A DNA stretch of 64,000 bases from JAPSGB01 sp963775185 (GCA_963775185.1 CAVZIE010000004.1:310001-374000); one strand, 5' to 3'. Positions 29,001-38,688 are shown, numbered from the stretch's first letter. Numbers and translations are program-made. Notes: generated by a model not told the origin, from the sequence alone.

Positions 29001-29999
29001 ATGACCGACAACCCCCAAAAGTCGATCCGGCAGCTTGGCGCGACCGGTCCCGCGGTGTTCCCCATCGGCCTCGGCTGCATGGGCATGAGCGGCATGTACG
29101 GGCAGAGCGACGACAAGGAGAGCGTCGCGACGATCCACGCCGCCCTCGAGCGCGGCGTCACGCTGCTCGACACCGGCGACTTCTACGGCATGGGCCACAA
29201 CGAGATGCTCATCGGTCGCGCCCTCGAAGGCCGGCGCGACCAGGCCCTGCTCAGCGTCAAGTTCGGCGCGCTGCGCGGCCCCGACGGCAGCTGGCACGGC
29301 TTCGACGCGCGCCCCTCCGCCGTGAAGAACTTCCTCGCGCACACGCTCTCGCGCCTGCACACGGACTACATCGACGTGTATCGCCCCGCGCGCCTCGATC
29401 CCGCTGTGCCGATCGAAGACACCGTCGGCGCGATCGCGGATCTCGTGAAGGCCGGCTACGTGCGCCACGTCGGCCTGTCGGAGGTCGGCGTCGACACCAT
29501 CCGCCGCGCCCACGCCACGCACCCGGTCGTCGATCTCCAAATCGAGTACGCCCTGGTCACGCGAGGGCCGGAGCAGCGCATCTTCCCTGCCCTGGCCGAG
29601 CTCGGCATCGCCGTCACGGCCTACGGCGTGCTCTCGCGCGGCCTGCTCGGCGGCTCGAAGATCGGCAAGGGCGACATGCGCGCGCACCTGCCGCGCTTCA
29701 GCGGCGACAACCTCGAGAAGAACCGCCGTCTGGTCGACGCCCTCGGGAAGATCGCCGCCGATCACGGCGTGACGCCCGCACAGATCGCCATCGCGTGGGT
29801 GCTCGCTCGAGACGAGCGCATCGTGCCCGTGATCGGATCGCGCACGCGCGCGCAGCTCGACGACGCCCTCGGCGCCCTCGACATCGCGCTCTCGACCGAA
29901 GAGCTCGCGCGCATCGCCGAAGCCGTCCCGGCGTCGGAGATCGCCGGCACGCGCTACGCCGAAGCGCAGATGCGCGGCCTCGACAGCGAGCGCAGCTGA
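29001..29999 (+). CDS. Aldo/keto reductase
   Basis: The 332-residue TIM-barrel oxidoreductase has FPIGLGCMGMSGMYG, the catalytic Asp and Tyr in LLDTGDFYGMGHNE, the catalytic Lys in LLSVKFGALRG, and NADPH-binding VPVIGSRTRAQLDDALGAL. One unusual point is YIDVYRPARLDPAVP, where many relatives have His in the YIDLYxxHR segment, so the last catalytic position may be lost or shifted. It reduces aldehydes or ketones with NADPH. A copy of the dispersed repeat follows 14 bp after the stop. Confidence 0.9.
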   Translation: MTDNPQKSIRQLGATGPAVFPIGLGCMGMSGMYGQSDDKESVATIHAALERGVTLLDTGDFYGMGHNEMLIGRALEGRRDQALLSVKFGALRGPDGSWHGFDARPSAVKNFLAHTLSRLHTDYIDVYRPARLDPAVPIEDTVGAIADLVKAGYVRHVGLSEVGVDTIRRAHATHPVVDLQIEYALVTRGPEQRIFPALAELGIAVTAYGVLSRGLLGGSKIGKGDMRAHLPRFSGDNLEKNRRLVDALGKIAADHGVTPAQIAIAWVLARDERIVPVIGSRTRAQLDDALGALDIALSTEELARIAEAVPASEIAGTRYAEAQMRGLDSERS

Positions 30000-30008
30000 C
30001 AGGCCTGG

Positions 30009-31319
30009 ATGGGGATGCCGGTCCGGCGCGGAACCGCGCGAGGCGCGAGCGACATAGAGCCGATCCGGTGCACGAAGTGCGGCGGCGTGGTGCCCCTGGC
30101 CGACGCGGAGCACGAGCAGTGTCCGTACTGCGGCAACCGCACGGCGTTACCGGAGGAGTATCGCGCGGCGTTCCGCGCGCAGCGCGATGATGGTCCGACA
30201 CGCGCACGCGCCGAGCAGACGTACCGCGAGCTGTCGCGGCGACCGTCGCTCGTGCTCCGCGCCTGCGCGATCCTCTTCAGCGGTTGGACTTGGCTCGCCA
30301 CCGGCGGGCTGATGGTGGTGGCGGCGATGGCCACCGCGGATGCCGGCCTGCTCCTCATCGGAGTGGCGCTTCACGAGCACCTGCTCGACGTGGAGCCGCG
30401 GTCGTCCGTCGAGCGGTGGATGCTCGCCGGGACAATCGGTCTGCTCGCGCTCGGGACGGTGCTCGGCGCGTACGGCCGGAAGAAGGCCTTGTCCACGGCA
30501 GCGCTCCAGGCGGCGCTGTCGGCGCATCCGCCGGCGCGCGAGGGCGGCCCGGCGGAGTGCCGGATCTGTGGCGCGCCGCTCTCCGTGCCCACCGACGCGC
30601 TGGGCGTCCGCTGCACCTACTGCGGCAGCGACAATCTCGTCGCGGCTCCGGCCAAGTGGCTGCGCAAGGTCGTCGCAACGACACTAGAGGTCGCGCAGCG
30701 TGCGGCGGATGCAGCGCGGGCACTGACCGAGGAGCACCAGCGCCTGCGCAAGTCGGCCCTGGTCCGCGCGGGCGTCACGGTGGGCGCGTTCCTCGCCTTG
30801 ATCGGCCTGCTCGAGCTGACGCTCCCGCCGCATCTGAAGGAGCGCGATCCGAACCACTTCGGCAACGCCTACGGCCCGCGCTTCAGCGACCACCTGACGC
30901 CGCGGACGCTCGTGCGCCGGGTCGCCGTCGCCCACCAGCGCTCCTGGGGTCTGTACGTGCCCGGCCCGGGCCTCGGGGCGTGCGCGCCGGAGACACCCCT
31001 GCGCGTCCGCCAGGACGAGTGCGACGCCGGAGTGTGCACGGTATGGCTGTTCGCGGCGCTCCGTCGCGGTGACAAGCTGACGCTGCGCTCGTCGACGCTC
31101 CCTGCGGGAACACGCGTCCGGTTCAAGCGCCACCACATCAAGGGCGCGAACTGGCCGATGAGGCCCTCGGAGTCGTTCGGGACGGTCGAAGCAGAAGACA
31201 CGATCGGCGGCGCACACGTGGCAACTCTGACGGCAACGTGGTCGAGTTGGTACGAGATCGCGCTCTTCGTCCCGGAGAGCAGCAGCGACAAGGCGACGCT
31301 GTGCATCGAGGTGCAGTGA
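30009..31319 (+). CDS. Membrane protein with two zinc ribbons
   Basis: The 436-residue protein has an N-terminal zinc ribbon (IRCTKCGGVVPLAD, EQCPYCGNR), two or three membrane segments near residues 75-160, a second zinc ribbon (ECRICGAPL, VRCTYCGSDN), another membrane helix (VTVGAFLALIGLLELTL), and an extracytoplasmic C-terminal domain. The only in-frame start codons are ATG 30009 and ATG 30015. The latter is contributed by the dispersed repeat, so the N-terminal MPVRRGT is repeat-encoded. Function is unknown; a membrane-stress or assembly role is speculative. Confidence 0.65.
   Translation: MGMPVRRGTARGASDIEPIRCTKCGGVVPLADAEHEQCPYCGNRTALPEEYRAAFRAQRDDGPTRARAEQTYRELSRRPSLVLRACAILFSGWTWLATGGLMVVAAMATADAGLLLIGVALHEHLLDVEPRSSVERWMLAGTIGLLALGTVLGAYGRKKALSTAALQAALSAHPPAREGGPAECRICGAPLSVPTDALGVRCTYCGSDNLVAAPAKWLRKVVATTLEVAQRAADAARALTEEHQRLRKSALVRAGVTVGAFLALIGLLELTLPPHLKERDPNHFGNAYGPRFSDHLTPRTLVRRVAVAHQRSWGLYVPGPGLGACAPETPLRVRQDECDAGVCTVWLFAALRRGDKLTLRSSTLPAGTRVRFKRHHIKGANWPMRPSESFGTVEAEDTIGGAHVATLTATWSSWYEIALFVPESSSDKATLCIEVQ
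30014..30035 (+). repeat. Dispersed repeat, copy 10, forming the N-terminus of the next gene
   Basis: The core is perfect. It begins 14 bp after the aldo/keto reductase stop and supplies an ATG and the codons for MPVRRGT in frame with the zinc-ribbon protein. Confidence 0.9.
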
Positions 31320-31357
31320 ACAGCCCCATTGCGGGACCCGGCGGAGAGCGCAAGCCC

Positions 31358-31687
31358 ATGAACTATCTGTTTCTTGCTTTCGCGATCGTCGCGGAGGTCG
31401 TCGCGACGTCTTCGCTGAAGGCGTCGAACGGTTTCACGCGACTGATGCCGTCGGTGCTCGTCGTCGTGGGCTACGCGTCGGCGCTCTACTTCCTGTCGCT
31501 GACGCTTCGCACGATCCCCGTGGGCGTCGCCTACGCGATCTGGTCGGGGGCGGGCCTGGCGCTGATCACCACCGTCGGGTGGGTGTTCTTCCGTCAGCGT
31601 CTGGATCTGGCAGCGGTCGTGGGCATGGCGCTGATCGCCGCCGGCGTCCTGGTCCTGTATCTGTTCTCCAGCGCCGCACCCCACTGA
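31358..31687 (+). CDS. Small multidrug resistance (SMR) family exporter
   Basis: The 109-residue, four-helix protein has the essential Glu in the first helix (AIVAEVVATSSLKAS, Glu 13) and the family signature VAYAIWSGAGLALITTVGWVFF. It is of the EmrE type and exports cationic compounds or guanidinium-like molecules as an antiparallel dimer in exchange for protons. No guanidine riboswitch was recognised in the 38-bp gap upstream. A repeat copy follows 25 bp after the stop. Confidence 0.93.
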   Translation: MNYLFLAFAIVAEVVATSSLKASNGFTRLMPSVLVVVGYASALYFLSLTLRTIPVGVAYAIWSGAGLALITTVGWVFFRQRLDLAAVVGMALIAAGVLVLYLFSSAAPH

Positions 31688-31712
31688 AGGCGCGCAAACG
31701 GCGCGCGGCCGC

Positions 31713-31733
31713 GGTTCCGCGCCGGACCGACAT
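31713..31733 (-). repeat. Dispersed repeat, copy 11
   Basis: The core is perfect. It lies between the SMR gene and the secreted protein gene at 31763, about 50 bp from the likely start of the latter. Confidence 0.88.
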
Positions 31734-31762
31734 TGCGGGCCGGACGCGCTATGCTGGTGGCG

Positions 31763-33809
31763 ATGACGCCGCGCGTGAAGCGCCTCTTTTCTCCATCGGC
31801 CGCCCTGGTCCTGGCGTTGTCTCTGGTACCCGGGCGGGCTCGCGCCGAAGGCGCGTCCGCGCGTTTCGCGTTCGACAAAGCCGATCAGGCGCTGAACGCT
31901 GGCGACGGCGACAAGACCGCGACCAACGAGACCGGCACCCTGGGCTGGGGCGAGAGCTACGTGATGATGGGCTACGCCGCCATGTTCCGGCAGAGTGGCG
32001 ACCCGACGTATCTGGTCAAGCTCGCCGATCACGCCGCGAGCGTGATGAAGAGCACGGACCAGGCGCGCGGCATCAACGACTACGCCGGCCGGAGTCGCGC
32101 GTGCTGGCAGTCGAAGAAGTACTCGTCGGGATCGGAGCCGTACTGCTGGGCCGTGCATGCGGGCATGTTGCTCCTGCCCATGGCGAAGCTCGTGGGGCTC
32201 GTCGCCGTGCACCCGGAGTACGCCGGCCTCGACGTGCCTGGGCAGGGCAAGCTCGGGGACGTCACGGCCGCGCTCGTGCCGCAAATCGAGCAAGCGATCG
32301 CCGTGTTCGATGCGGATTGGCGGAGCGGTCCGGCGGCGGGCGAGGGGCACTACATCGCCGAGAGCGGCGCGACGTTCACCGGGTACGGCGGCCAGGCCTT
32401 GCCGCTGAACATGATGAACGCGCTCGGGCGCGCGCAGCTTGCGCTGTGGCAGGTGACGCAGAACGACGCTTACAAACAGCGCGCCCAGGCGCTCGGCATG
32501 TACTTGAAGCATGGCCTGTCCGTGAACGGCACGAGCTACGCCTGGACGTACCGCGGCGTCGCGTGGACGGGCACGAACGGCGAAGACATCTCGCACGCGG
32601 CCATCAACGTGGACTTCGCAGTGCGCCTGCGTGAAGCGAGCCTGGTGTTCACCGACTCGGACCTGTTGCGCTTTGCCAGCACGTTGTTCGACAAGGTGCA
32701 CGTCGACAGCGCGACGACCGCGGATCTCGTCGACGGTACGGGCGGCACGAACAAGTACACCCCCATCGCCGCGCTGTGGCTCGGGCTCTCGCCCCTACGA
32801 TGCCCGGGTTTGGCCGGTGGGTGCGAACCTGTACGTCGCGTCCACCGCGAGCAACGGTTCGGTACTGCTCGCTCGCGCGCTCATCTCCGAGCACGCGCCG
32901 CCGGTCCGCGACTACTCCTTCTACGTCGTGGACTGGGCCGACCACGGCACGTACGAGAAAGCGACGGCGTTCGGCGCGAACGTGCTCATCGACCCGCCGG
33001 ACCCGACCGCGCCCGTCGTAACGAAGCTCGGGTACCGCGCGTGGAAGCGCACGGCCGTACAACAGTGGGACGGCGCCAAGTACCACGACGTCGTGCGCCT
33101 TGCGACGAGCTCGGCGAGTTCGGCGAAGCGTTCGTACCGTTCGTCCCGGGCCTCTATTTCGCCTACTCCGGTACGAAGTCGCTGTTCCAGTTCAACGACA
33201 GCTTCGTCGCGGCAAACGCTATCGAGGTGACCAAGTCGACGCCCGTCGTCGCGCCGACCATCACGACCGCGAGCCTGCCGTCGGCGTGGGTGGGCACGGC
33301 TACCAGACGTCGGTGACCGCCAGCGGTGACGCGCCGTTCGAGTGGCGACTCCTGACGCCGCCCGCGGGCATGCGCATCGACGCTGCCAGCGGCACCATCA
33401 CGTGGACGCCGACGGCCGCCTCTGCCACGAGCGTCACCGTGCGCGTGGACAACGACAGCGGCCACGCGGAAAAGACGTTCAACCTCGATGTGAGCAGCGA
33501 TGCGAGCGACGGCGGCGCTGGCGCGTCGTCCGGCGCGGGCGGCGCTGGCGCGTCGTCCGGCGCGGGCGGCGCTGGCGCGTCGTCCGGCGCGGGCGGCGCT
33601 GGCTGGGTCGGGACGGACGGCGGCGACGCGTCATCCGACGCGGACGGCGGTCAGTCGCAGCTCGGCGCGCCCGCGTCGGAATCGGACAGCGGCTGTGGGT
33701 GTCGCGTGCCCGGCCCAGCTGAGCCGGCCGGGCCCGGGCTGGTATTCGCGCTGACCGCCCTCGGCTGCCCCTGCTTCGCAACCAGTACCAGCGACGAGCG
33801 CGCGACTGA
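31763..33809 (+). CDS. Secreted protein with an Ig-like domain and possible MYXO-CTERM tail, several frame changes
   Basis: ATG 31763 opens a signal peptide ending in PGRARA. The first 350 residues (LGWGESYVMMGYAAMFR, YCWAVHAGMLLLPMAKL, HYIAESGATFTGYGGQALPL) look like an alpha/alpha-barrel. Frame changes near 32795, 33105 and 33300 lead into a cadherin/He_PIG-like domain (FEWRLLTPPAGMRIDAASG) and a three-copy GAGGAGASS linker. SDSGCGCRVPG follows, and after a further change near 33765 a basic end. This GCGC plus hydrophobic plus Arg ending resembles MYXO-CTERM sorting tails. A catalytic role is not evident. Confidence 0.6.
33519..33602 (+). repeat. 27-bp tandem repeat in a Gly-rich linker
   Basis: About three copies of a 27-bp unit encoding GAGASSGAG occur just before the GCGC motif of the secreted protein. 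The copies are nearly identical at DNA level, indicating recent slippage. Confidence 0.7.
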
Positions 33810-33816
33810 TAGTCCG

Positions 33817-34536
33817 CTACCAGTCGACCGCGTGTCCGTCGCGGAAGAAGCCACCGCTCGGCGCTCCGTCGCCCAGCGTCGCGGCCCAGACGATGGACGC
33901 GGCGCCCTCTTCCACGCTGCGCGTCGCGTGGCGACCACCCATGTCCGTCCGCACCCAGCCGGGGCACACCGCGTTGACGCGGATGCGGCGCGGCGCGAGC
34001 TCCCGCGCGAGCACCCGCGTCAGGGCGTTCAGCGCGACCTTCGAGACGTTGTACGCCGACGACGGCCATCCGGCGGCGCGGTGTCGGCCGCGTGCCACGT
34101 CCTCGACGAACTCGCCCGCGAGCTGCTCGAGTGCGGCACGGGTCAGCGCGGGATCGGCGAAGCGCGCGCGCAGGTCGGCGCCGAGACACGACAGCTCGCC
34201 GAGCCCGCTCGACACCATCACGACGTTCGCGCCGTCGGCGAGCAGCGGCGAGAGCGCGTCCGTCACGCGCAGCGCGCCGCGATAGTTCACGTCCAGCGTG
34301 CGTCGCGCCACCTCCGCGTCGAAACCGTCGAGAGCGACGCCGGCGTTGTCGACGAGCACGTCGAGCACGACCCCGTCGTGCCGGAGCCGCTCGGCGAGCG
34401 CCGCGACGCTCGCGTCGTCGCTGACGTCGAGCTCCGGCCTCGATGCGCGGATCACGCGCATGCCGCGCCGCTCGAGCTGCCCCGCCGTCTCGCGGCCGAG
34501 CCCGCGGCTCGCCCCCGTCACCACCACCGTCTTCAT
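33817..34536 (-). CDS. Short-chain dehydrogenase/reductase
   Basis: The 239-residue Rossmann enzyme has the cofactor motif VTGASRGLGRE, LVDNAGVAL, catalytic Ser in VVMVSSGLGE, and the YxxxK pair in SAYNVSKVALNALT. The order and the Gly/Arg after the first strand fit NADPH-dependent carbonyl reductases. ATG 34536 opens directly on the cofactor-binding strand. It converges with the secreted protein gene with only 7 bp between stops. The substrate is unknown. A degenerate repeat lies about 20 bp upstream of the start. Confidence 0.92.
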   Translation of the reverse strand: MKTVVVTGASRGLGRETAGQLERRGMRVIRASRPELDVSDDASVAALAERLRHDGVVLDVLVDNAGVALDGFDAEVARRTLDVNYRGALRVTDALSPLLADGANVVMVSSGLGELSCLGADLRARFADPALTRAALEQLAGEFVEDVARGRHRAAGWPSSAYNVSKVALNALTRVLARELAPRRIRVNAVCPGWVRTDMGGRHATRSVEEGAASIVWAATLGDGAPSGGFFRDGHAVDW

Positions 34537-34555
34537 CTTCCGGATTTGGGACTCT

Positions 34556-34574
34556 TGCGCCGGATCGGCAAGTC
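34556..34574 (-). repeat. Degenerate copy of the dispersed repeat
   Basis: It shares GCGCCGGA and CGGCAAG with the element but has GATCGG in place of GACCGG. It lies upstream of the short-chain dehydrogenase start and is probably a decayed copy. Confidence 0.4.
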
Positions 34575-34789
34575 CCCAGCTCCGCTCGGTAGTCGGGCCG
34601 GTTGAAGGTCGGTGACGCCGGGAAAGCGACGCGTGATCGATCACTTGGGAAGGTCTGTCGCGGTATCGTCGCGAGAGGCACAAATTCGCATCGGATCGCG
34701 TCCCGGAGGTGGCGGCGACTGCGTCAGCGACGGCGGCCGCGTCAGCGACGGCGGCCGTGTCGGTGGCGGTGACCGGGGCGGCATCGGGC

Positions 34790-35356
34790 GGCTCGGCGAC
34801 GGCGCGAGCGGTGCTCGTGCCAGCCCTACGGGCTGTCACTTCTCGCAACGACCTCCGACGTCCACGGCGACGAAACGATCGTGAGGCGCCTCTACATCGG
34901 CGAGGCAATGGCTGCGCCCGACGGATGGGACCACCTGCGCACGATGCTGCGCGTGGAGATGGAAACGCTCGACGCGCAGGGCACGCGCACCAAGCACGAG
35001 AATCGCTACTTCGTGTCGAGCCTGCCGCGCTGCCGTCTGACCAACGACCAGTGGCTTTGCTCGTGCGCCGGCACTGGGGCGTGGAAACGTCGCACCAGAT
35101 CCTCGACGTCTCCTTCCAGGAAGACGACCACCCGTGGATCGAGCAGAATCCGCGCGCCACCGTTGTCGTCATGGTGCTGCGCCGCATCGCATACACGCTG
35201 CTCGCACTGTGGCGCTATGTGACGTTGCGCAGCGACGAGCAGCGCCACCGGCCCTGGCGGAAGGTGATGCGCGACATCGAGCTCGCCGTCATCAAGGCCA
35301 CGGCCGGAGAGCTCGCCGGGCTACGCCGCCACCGGCTGGCGCCGCCTCCGGCGTAG
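34790..35356 (+). pseudogene. DDE transposase remnant (ISAs1/IS4-like C-terminal part)
   Basis: The reading TTSDVHGDETIVRRLYIGEA runs into LRVEMETLDAQGTRTKHENRYFVSSLP, then changes frame near 35050 to RRHWGVETSHQILDVSFQEDDHPWI and RRIAYTLLALWRYVTLRS. These match the C-terminal half of ISAs1-type transposases, where the Glu of the DDE triad lies in the HWGVE segment. The N-terminal half with the two Asp is missing and no terminal inverted repeats were identified. It is an inactive fragment and the only clear mobile-element relic in the window. Confidence 0.7.
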
Positions 35357-35399
35357 CCGCCAGCCAGGCCTCCGCGCCGACGCGCTCTTTGACAACATC

Positions 35400-35464
35400 C
35401 CGCCGCGGACGCCCCGGACCCGGCCACCGCCCCCGATGGCCGCGGCGCGGAGCGTCCGCGGCGG
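35400..35464. repeat. 13-bp perfect inverted repeat downstream of the transposase remnant
   Basis: The arms CCGCCGCGGACGC (35400-35412) and GCGTCCGCGGCGG (35452-35464) enclose a 39-nt GC-rich loop. It lies 44 bp after the transposase stop. It could be a terminator, a folded RNA or a remnant end structure. The stretch 35357-35682 otherwise shows no gene. Confidence 0.5.
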
Positions 35465-35682
35465 TCACCGCCGCTGCCGCCGGCGCGGCCACCGACCCTG
35501 ACACGGTCACCGAAGCCGGACGACGGAACTCGCGCCGCCGAACGCCGATCTCCGCTGGGCAAGTCCCGGCAAGGCTTGTCGAGCGCCGCCGGGCCGGATA
35601 CCGTGTCTGGGGGTGGCATGAGCGACGCGGGAACGACCGGGGTAGCGGTACGCAAGCGAAAGGCGAAGCCAATCGCCCGTAC

Positions 35683-36030
35683 ATGGTTCGGGAGGTGCGG
35701 ACGCGCATCGAGCGCGGCCACACGCCGGAGCAGATCGTGGCGTGGCTGGGCACCCAGGGCGTGAAGCCGAAGCGTGCGCTCCGGCTCGTCGGGCGCGTGG
35801 ACGACGACGTCCAGGCGGATCTGGGCGAGATGGAGCGCATGGCTGCACGCTCCGCGGGCCGCCACAACGCGCGCACCGTGACCGGCGCCGTCATCGCGTT
35901 GCTCGGCATCGGCGTCACCTTGGCGACGTACTCGAGCGCTTCGCAGACCGGTGGCTCGTACGTCGTGGCGTACGGCGCCATCATCGGCGGCGCGGTCATG
36001 TTCTTCCGCGGGCTCGCCTCGGGCGACTGA
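35683..36030 (+). CDS. Small membrane protein, unknown function
   Basis: The 115-residue protein starts at ATG 35683 (MVREVRTRIERGHTPEQIVAW). It has a soluble helical N-terminal half and two hydrophobic C-terminal segments (TGAVIALLGIGVTLATY, YVVAYGAIIGGAVMFFRGL). An upstream ATG at 35618 in another frame (MSDAGTTGVAVRKRKAKPIA) could be its true N-terminus if an indel lies between. I recognise no family. A repeat copy follows 4 bp after the stop. Confidence 0.5.
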   Translation: MVREVRTRIERGHTPEQIVAWLGTQGVKPKRALRLVGRVDDDVQADLGEMERMAARSAGRHNARTVTGAVIALLGIGVTLATYSSASQTGGSYVVAYGAIIGGAVMFFRGLASGD

Positions 36031-36034
36031 CACC

Positions 36035-36052
36035 GATTCCGCGCCGGACCAA
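36035..36052 (-). repeat. Dispersed repeat, copy 12
   Basis: The core is nearly perfect, with a divergent outer end (CCAACG). It starts 4 bp after the stop of the small membrane protein gene and lies upstream of the beta-helix lipoprotein. Confidence 0.82.
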
Positions 36053-36090
36053 CGCGAGCTGCCACGTGGTACGCTCGCGTCGGAGGCGAG

Positions 36091-37560
36091 ATGGAGCGCG
36101 CGGCAAGCTGGGCGACAGCATTACTGATGGCGGCGCTCGCCGCAGGCGCGGCCGGGGCGTGCGGTTCCGGAGACGACACCACGCCGGGCCCGAGCGGCCA
36201 CGACGGGGGCGGCGGCTCCGCCGGGAGCGCGGGAGGCAGCGCCGGGGGCGCGGGAGGCAGCGCCGGTAGCGCGGCGGGAGGATCCGGCGGCGCCAGCGAC
36301 GGCGGCGGTGCGGGCGGCGGCTCGGGGAGCGCGGGGCAAGGCGGCGGGTCATCCGGCGGTGCAGGGACCGGCGGCGCGGCGGGCAGTGGGCAGAACGACG
36401 CGGGCGTGGACGCGTTCGCGCCGCACCGCAAGTGCGCCAGCGTGCCCCCCGGAGCGACGACGCTCAGCGGCGGCGATCTTGCCGCCGCCGTGTCCGCGCT
36501 TGCGAACGGCGGCACGCTGGTCGTCGGCGCCGGAACCTACGATGCGTTCAGCGTCGATCAGAAGCAGGACGTCACGATCTGCGCGGCGCCGGGCGCGCGC
36601 CCGATCGTGCAGACCAAGGGCGGCAACGGCGTCACCGTGACGGCCTCGTCGGAAGTGCACGTCGAGGGCTTCGAGATCGTCGGCACGCAGGCGAACAACG
36701 ACCTGGGCGTGCGCATCGGTCTGGACGCGCACCATGTCCACGTGTGGGACGTGTGGATCCACGACATGGGCTCCGCGGGCATCGCCGGCAGCAACGGACT
36801 GTGCGGCCACGTGGACATCCGCTACTGCCGCATCTGGAACACCGCGTACCACGACGCGGCGGCGCAGAGCGGCATCACGATCTACGAGCCGCGCAACTGC
36901 GGCGGCGCCGCGGACGCGAACGGCTACACCGACTACATCATCGGTAACGTCGGCTATCACAACGGCGAGCTAGCGGCAACGACACGGACGGCAACTGCAT
37001 CATCTGGGACGACACAGAGGACCAGCAGAAGGGCAACCAGAGCGAAGGCCCGTACACCGGCCGCGTGCTCATCGCCAACAACCTGTGCGTGGCCAACGGC
37101 GGCCGGGGCGTGCACATCGGCCCCACCAGCGCGCACGCGGATGTCGTCAACAACACGGACTACCTCGACTTCAACCCGGCGTTCCAGAACGCCGCGGACC
37201 AGTACGCCGGACAGACCGACGCCAGCGGTTCGGACGACGTGCGGTTCATCAACAACGTGTCAATCGGCCGCGCCGGCGTGAACGGCTTCGACGTGTGGAA
37301 CTCCACGAACATCGTCGAGTCGAACAACGTGTTCTACCCGGTCACCCGCGACGAATCGGGAACGAAGGGCGGCTACACCAAGCTCGCCAATCCGGGCTTC
37401 GTGAATCCGGGCGAGGACCCGACGACCGCTGACTTTCGTCCCAAGGCGGGCTCGCCGCTCGACGGCGCCGGCGTGGGCTCCTACCCGGGCGTGCTGATTC
37501 CGGGCGTGGACATCACCGGCAAGCCGCGCCCCGCTGGATCGGCGCGTACGAGCCCCGAGT
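36091..37560 (+). CDS. Lipoprotein with right-handed beta-helix domain (frame changes, end uncertain)
   Basis: ATG 36091 opens a probable lipoprotein signal (LLMAALAAGAAGAC). A Gly/Ser-rich linker of about 75 residues follows, then a pectate-lyase-like beta-helix (GGTLVVGAGTYDAFSVDQKQD, VHVEGFEIVGTQANN, VHVWDVWIHDMGSAGIAGS). After a frame change near 36975 it continues as DTDGNCIIWDDTEDQQKG, NNVSIGRAGVNGFDVWNS and GAGVGSYPGVLIPGVDITG. In relatives the domain usually ends near a GAYE motif, which appears here only in another frame, so the exact end is unclear. A polysaccharide lyase or adhesin role is possible. Confidence 0.65.
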
Positions 37561-37567
37561 CGCGCCG

Positions 37568-38644
37568 TCAGGCGACGACGGGGGCGGGCTCCGAGCGGGA
37601 TTCCGCGCCGGACCGCCACCAGGCTTCGACCCGCTCGACGCGGGACGGCTCCGTGGCTTGGCCGAGCAGAGGCATGACGAGCCGCGCGCCGCGCTCCGGC
37701 GCGAGCCGGACCAGCGTCTCCGCCGGGTCGTCCCACGCGTGCAGCGCGAGGTTGAACGTGCCCCAGTGTACCGGCAGCAGCGCACCACCGCCGAGCAGCG
37801 CGAGCGCTTCAAGCGCCTTGTCGGGCCCGAGATGGATGTCGCCCCATGCCTCGTGGTACGCGCCGACCTCGAGCATCACCAGATCGAACGGCCCGAGACG
37901 CCGGCGGATCTCCGCGTACTCCGGCGTGAGCCCGGTGTCGCCGCTGAAGAACACCTTGTGCCGCGCGCTCTCGATCAGCATCGACGACCACGCCGTCCGG
38001 TTGCGATCGCGCGGGCCGCGACCAGAGAAGTGCTGCGACGGCGCCGCGGTGATCGCCAGATCGCCGCGCGGCAGGCGCGCCCGCTCCCACCAGTCGAGCT
38101 CCACGATGCGCTCGGCCGAAACGCCCCACGCTTCCAGGTGCGCGCCCACGCCGAGCGACGTGTAGAACGGCACGTCGCGCTGGGCGAGCGCGAGGATCGT
38201 CGGATAGTCCAGGTGATCGTAGTGATCGTGGGACACGATCACCGCGTCCAACGGCGGCAGCGCGTCGAGCGACACCGGCACGGGCTGGAAGCGCTTGGGC
38301 CCGGCGAAGCCCACCGGCGACGCGCGGTCGCCCCACACGGGATCCGTGAGGACGCGCAAGCCGTCGATCTCGATCAGCACCGTTGAGTGGCCGAGCCATG
38401 TGGCGCGCAGACCTGTTTCCGGCGGGTGCAACCACGCGCCGCGCGGATCGGCCGACGGCAGCGGCGCCGGAGGCGTGCGCCGCGCGCCGCCGAACAGGAA
38501 CTCCCCGATGGTCGGCGCGGCCGTGCCCTTCTTCAGGCCCGGCGCGACGCGCGCGGTGTTGCGGAAGACGCCGTCGGCGAAGCGCGGCGACGCCGCCATC
38601 CGCTCGAGCCGGAGCCCGCTTGCCCTGCCTCCCAAGACCGACAT
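37568..38644 (-). CDS. Metallo-beta-lactamase-fold hydrolase (NAPE-PLD-like)
   Basis: The protein has about 358 residues. The metal motif is SHDHYDHLD, preceded by ATWLGHSTVLIEIDGLRVLTDPVW. Further ligands appear in FFSGDTGLTPEY and PVHWGTFNLALHAWDDP, the pattern of the NAPE-hydrolysing phospholipase D / UlaG-like group. It probably hydrolyses a phosphodiester or lipid substrate. ATG 38644 is preferred; TTG 38653 is possible. The C-terminal RSGAESR is encoded by the dispersed repeat. It is divergent from the DsbA-like gene with a 44-bp gap. Confidence 0.88.
   Translation of the reverse strand: MSVLGGRASGLRLERMAASPRFADGVFRNTARVAPGLKKGTAAPTIGEFLFGGARRTPPAPLPSADPRGAWLHPPETGLRATWLGHSTVLIEIDGLRVLTDPVWGDRASPVGFAGPKRFQPVPVSLDALPPLDAVIVSHDHYDHLDYPTILALAQRDVPFYTSLGVGAHLEAWGVSAERIVELDWWERARLPRGDLAITAAPSQHFSGRGPRDRNRTAWSSMLIESARHKVFFSGDTGLTPEYAEIRRRLGPFDLVMLEVGAYHEAWGDIHLGPDKALEALALLGGGALLPVHWGTFNLALHAWDDPAETLVRLAPERGARLVMPLLGQATEPSRVERVEAWWRSGAESRSEPAPVVA
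37599..37617 (-). repeat. Dispersed repeat, copy 13, inside the hydrolase C-terminus
   Basis: The core is perfect, with a divergent outer end (CCGCC). On the coding strand it reads WRSGAES about ten codons before the stop, a different frame from the ogt and kinase copies. Confidence 0.88.
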
Positions 38645-38688
38645 TGCAGACAATCCATATGGGTCGAACGGCGTGCTATGGCAAGAGC

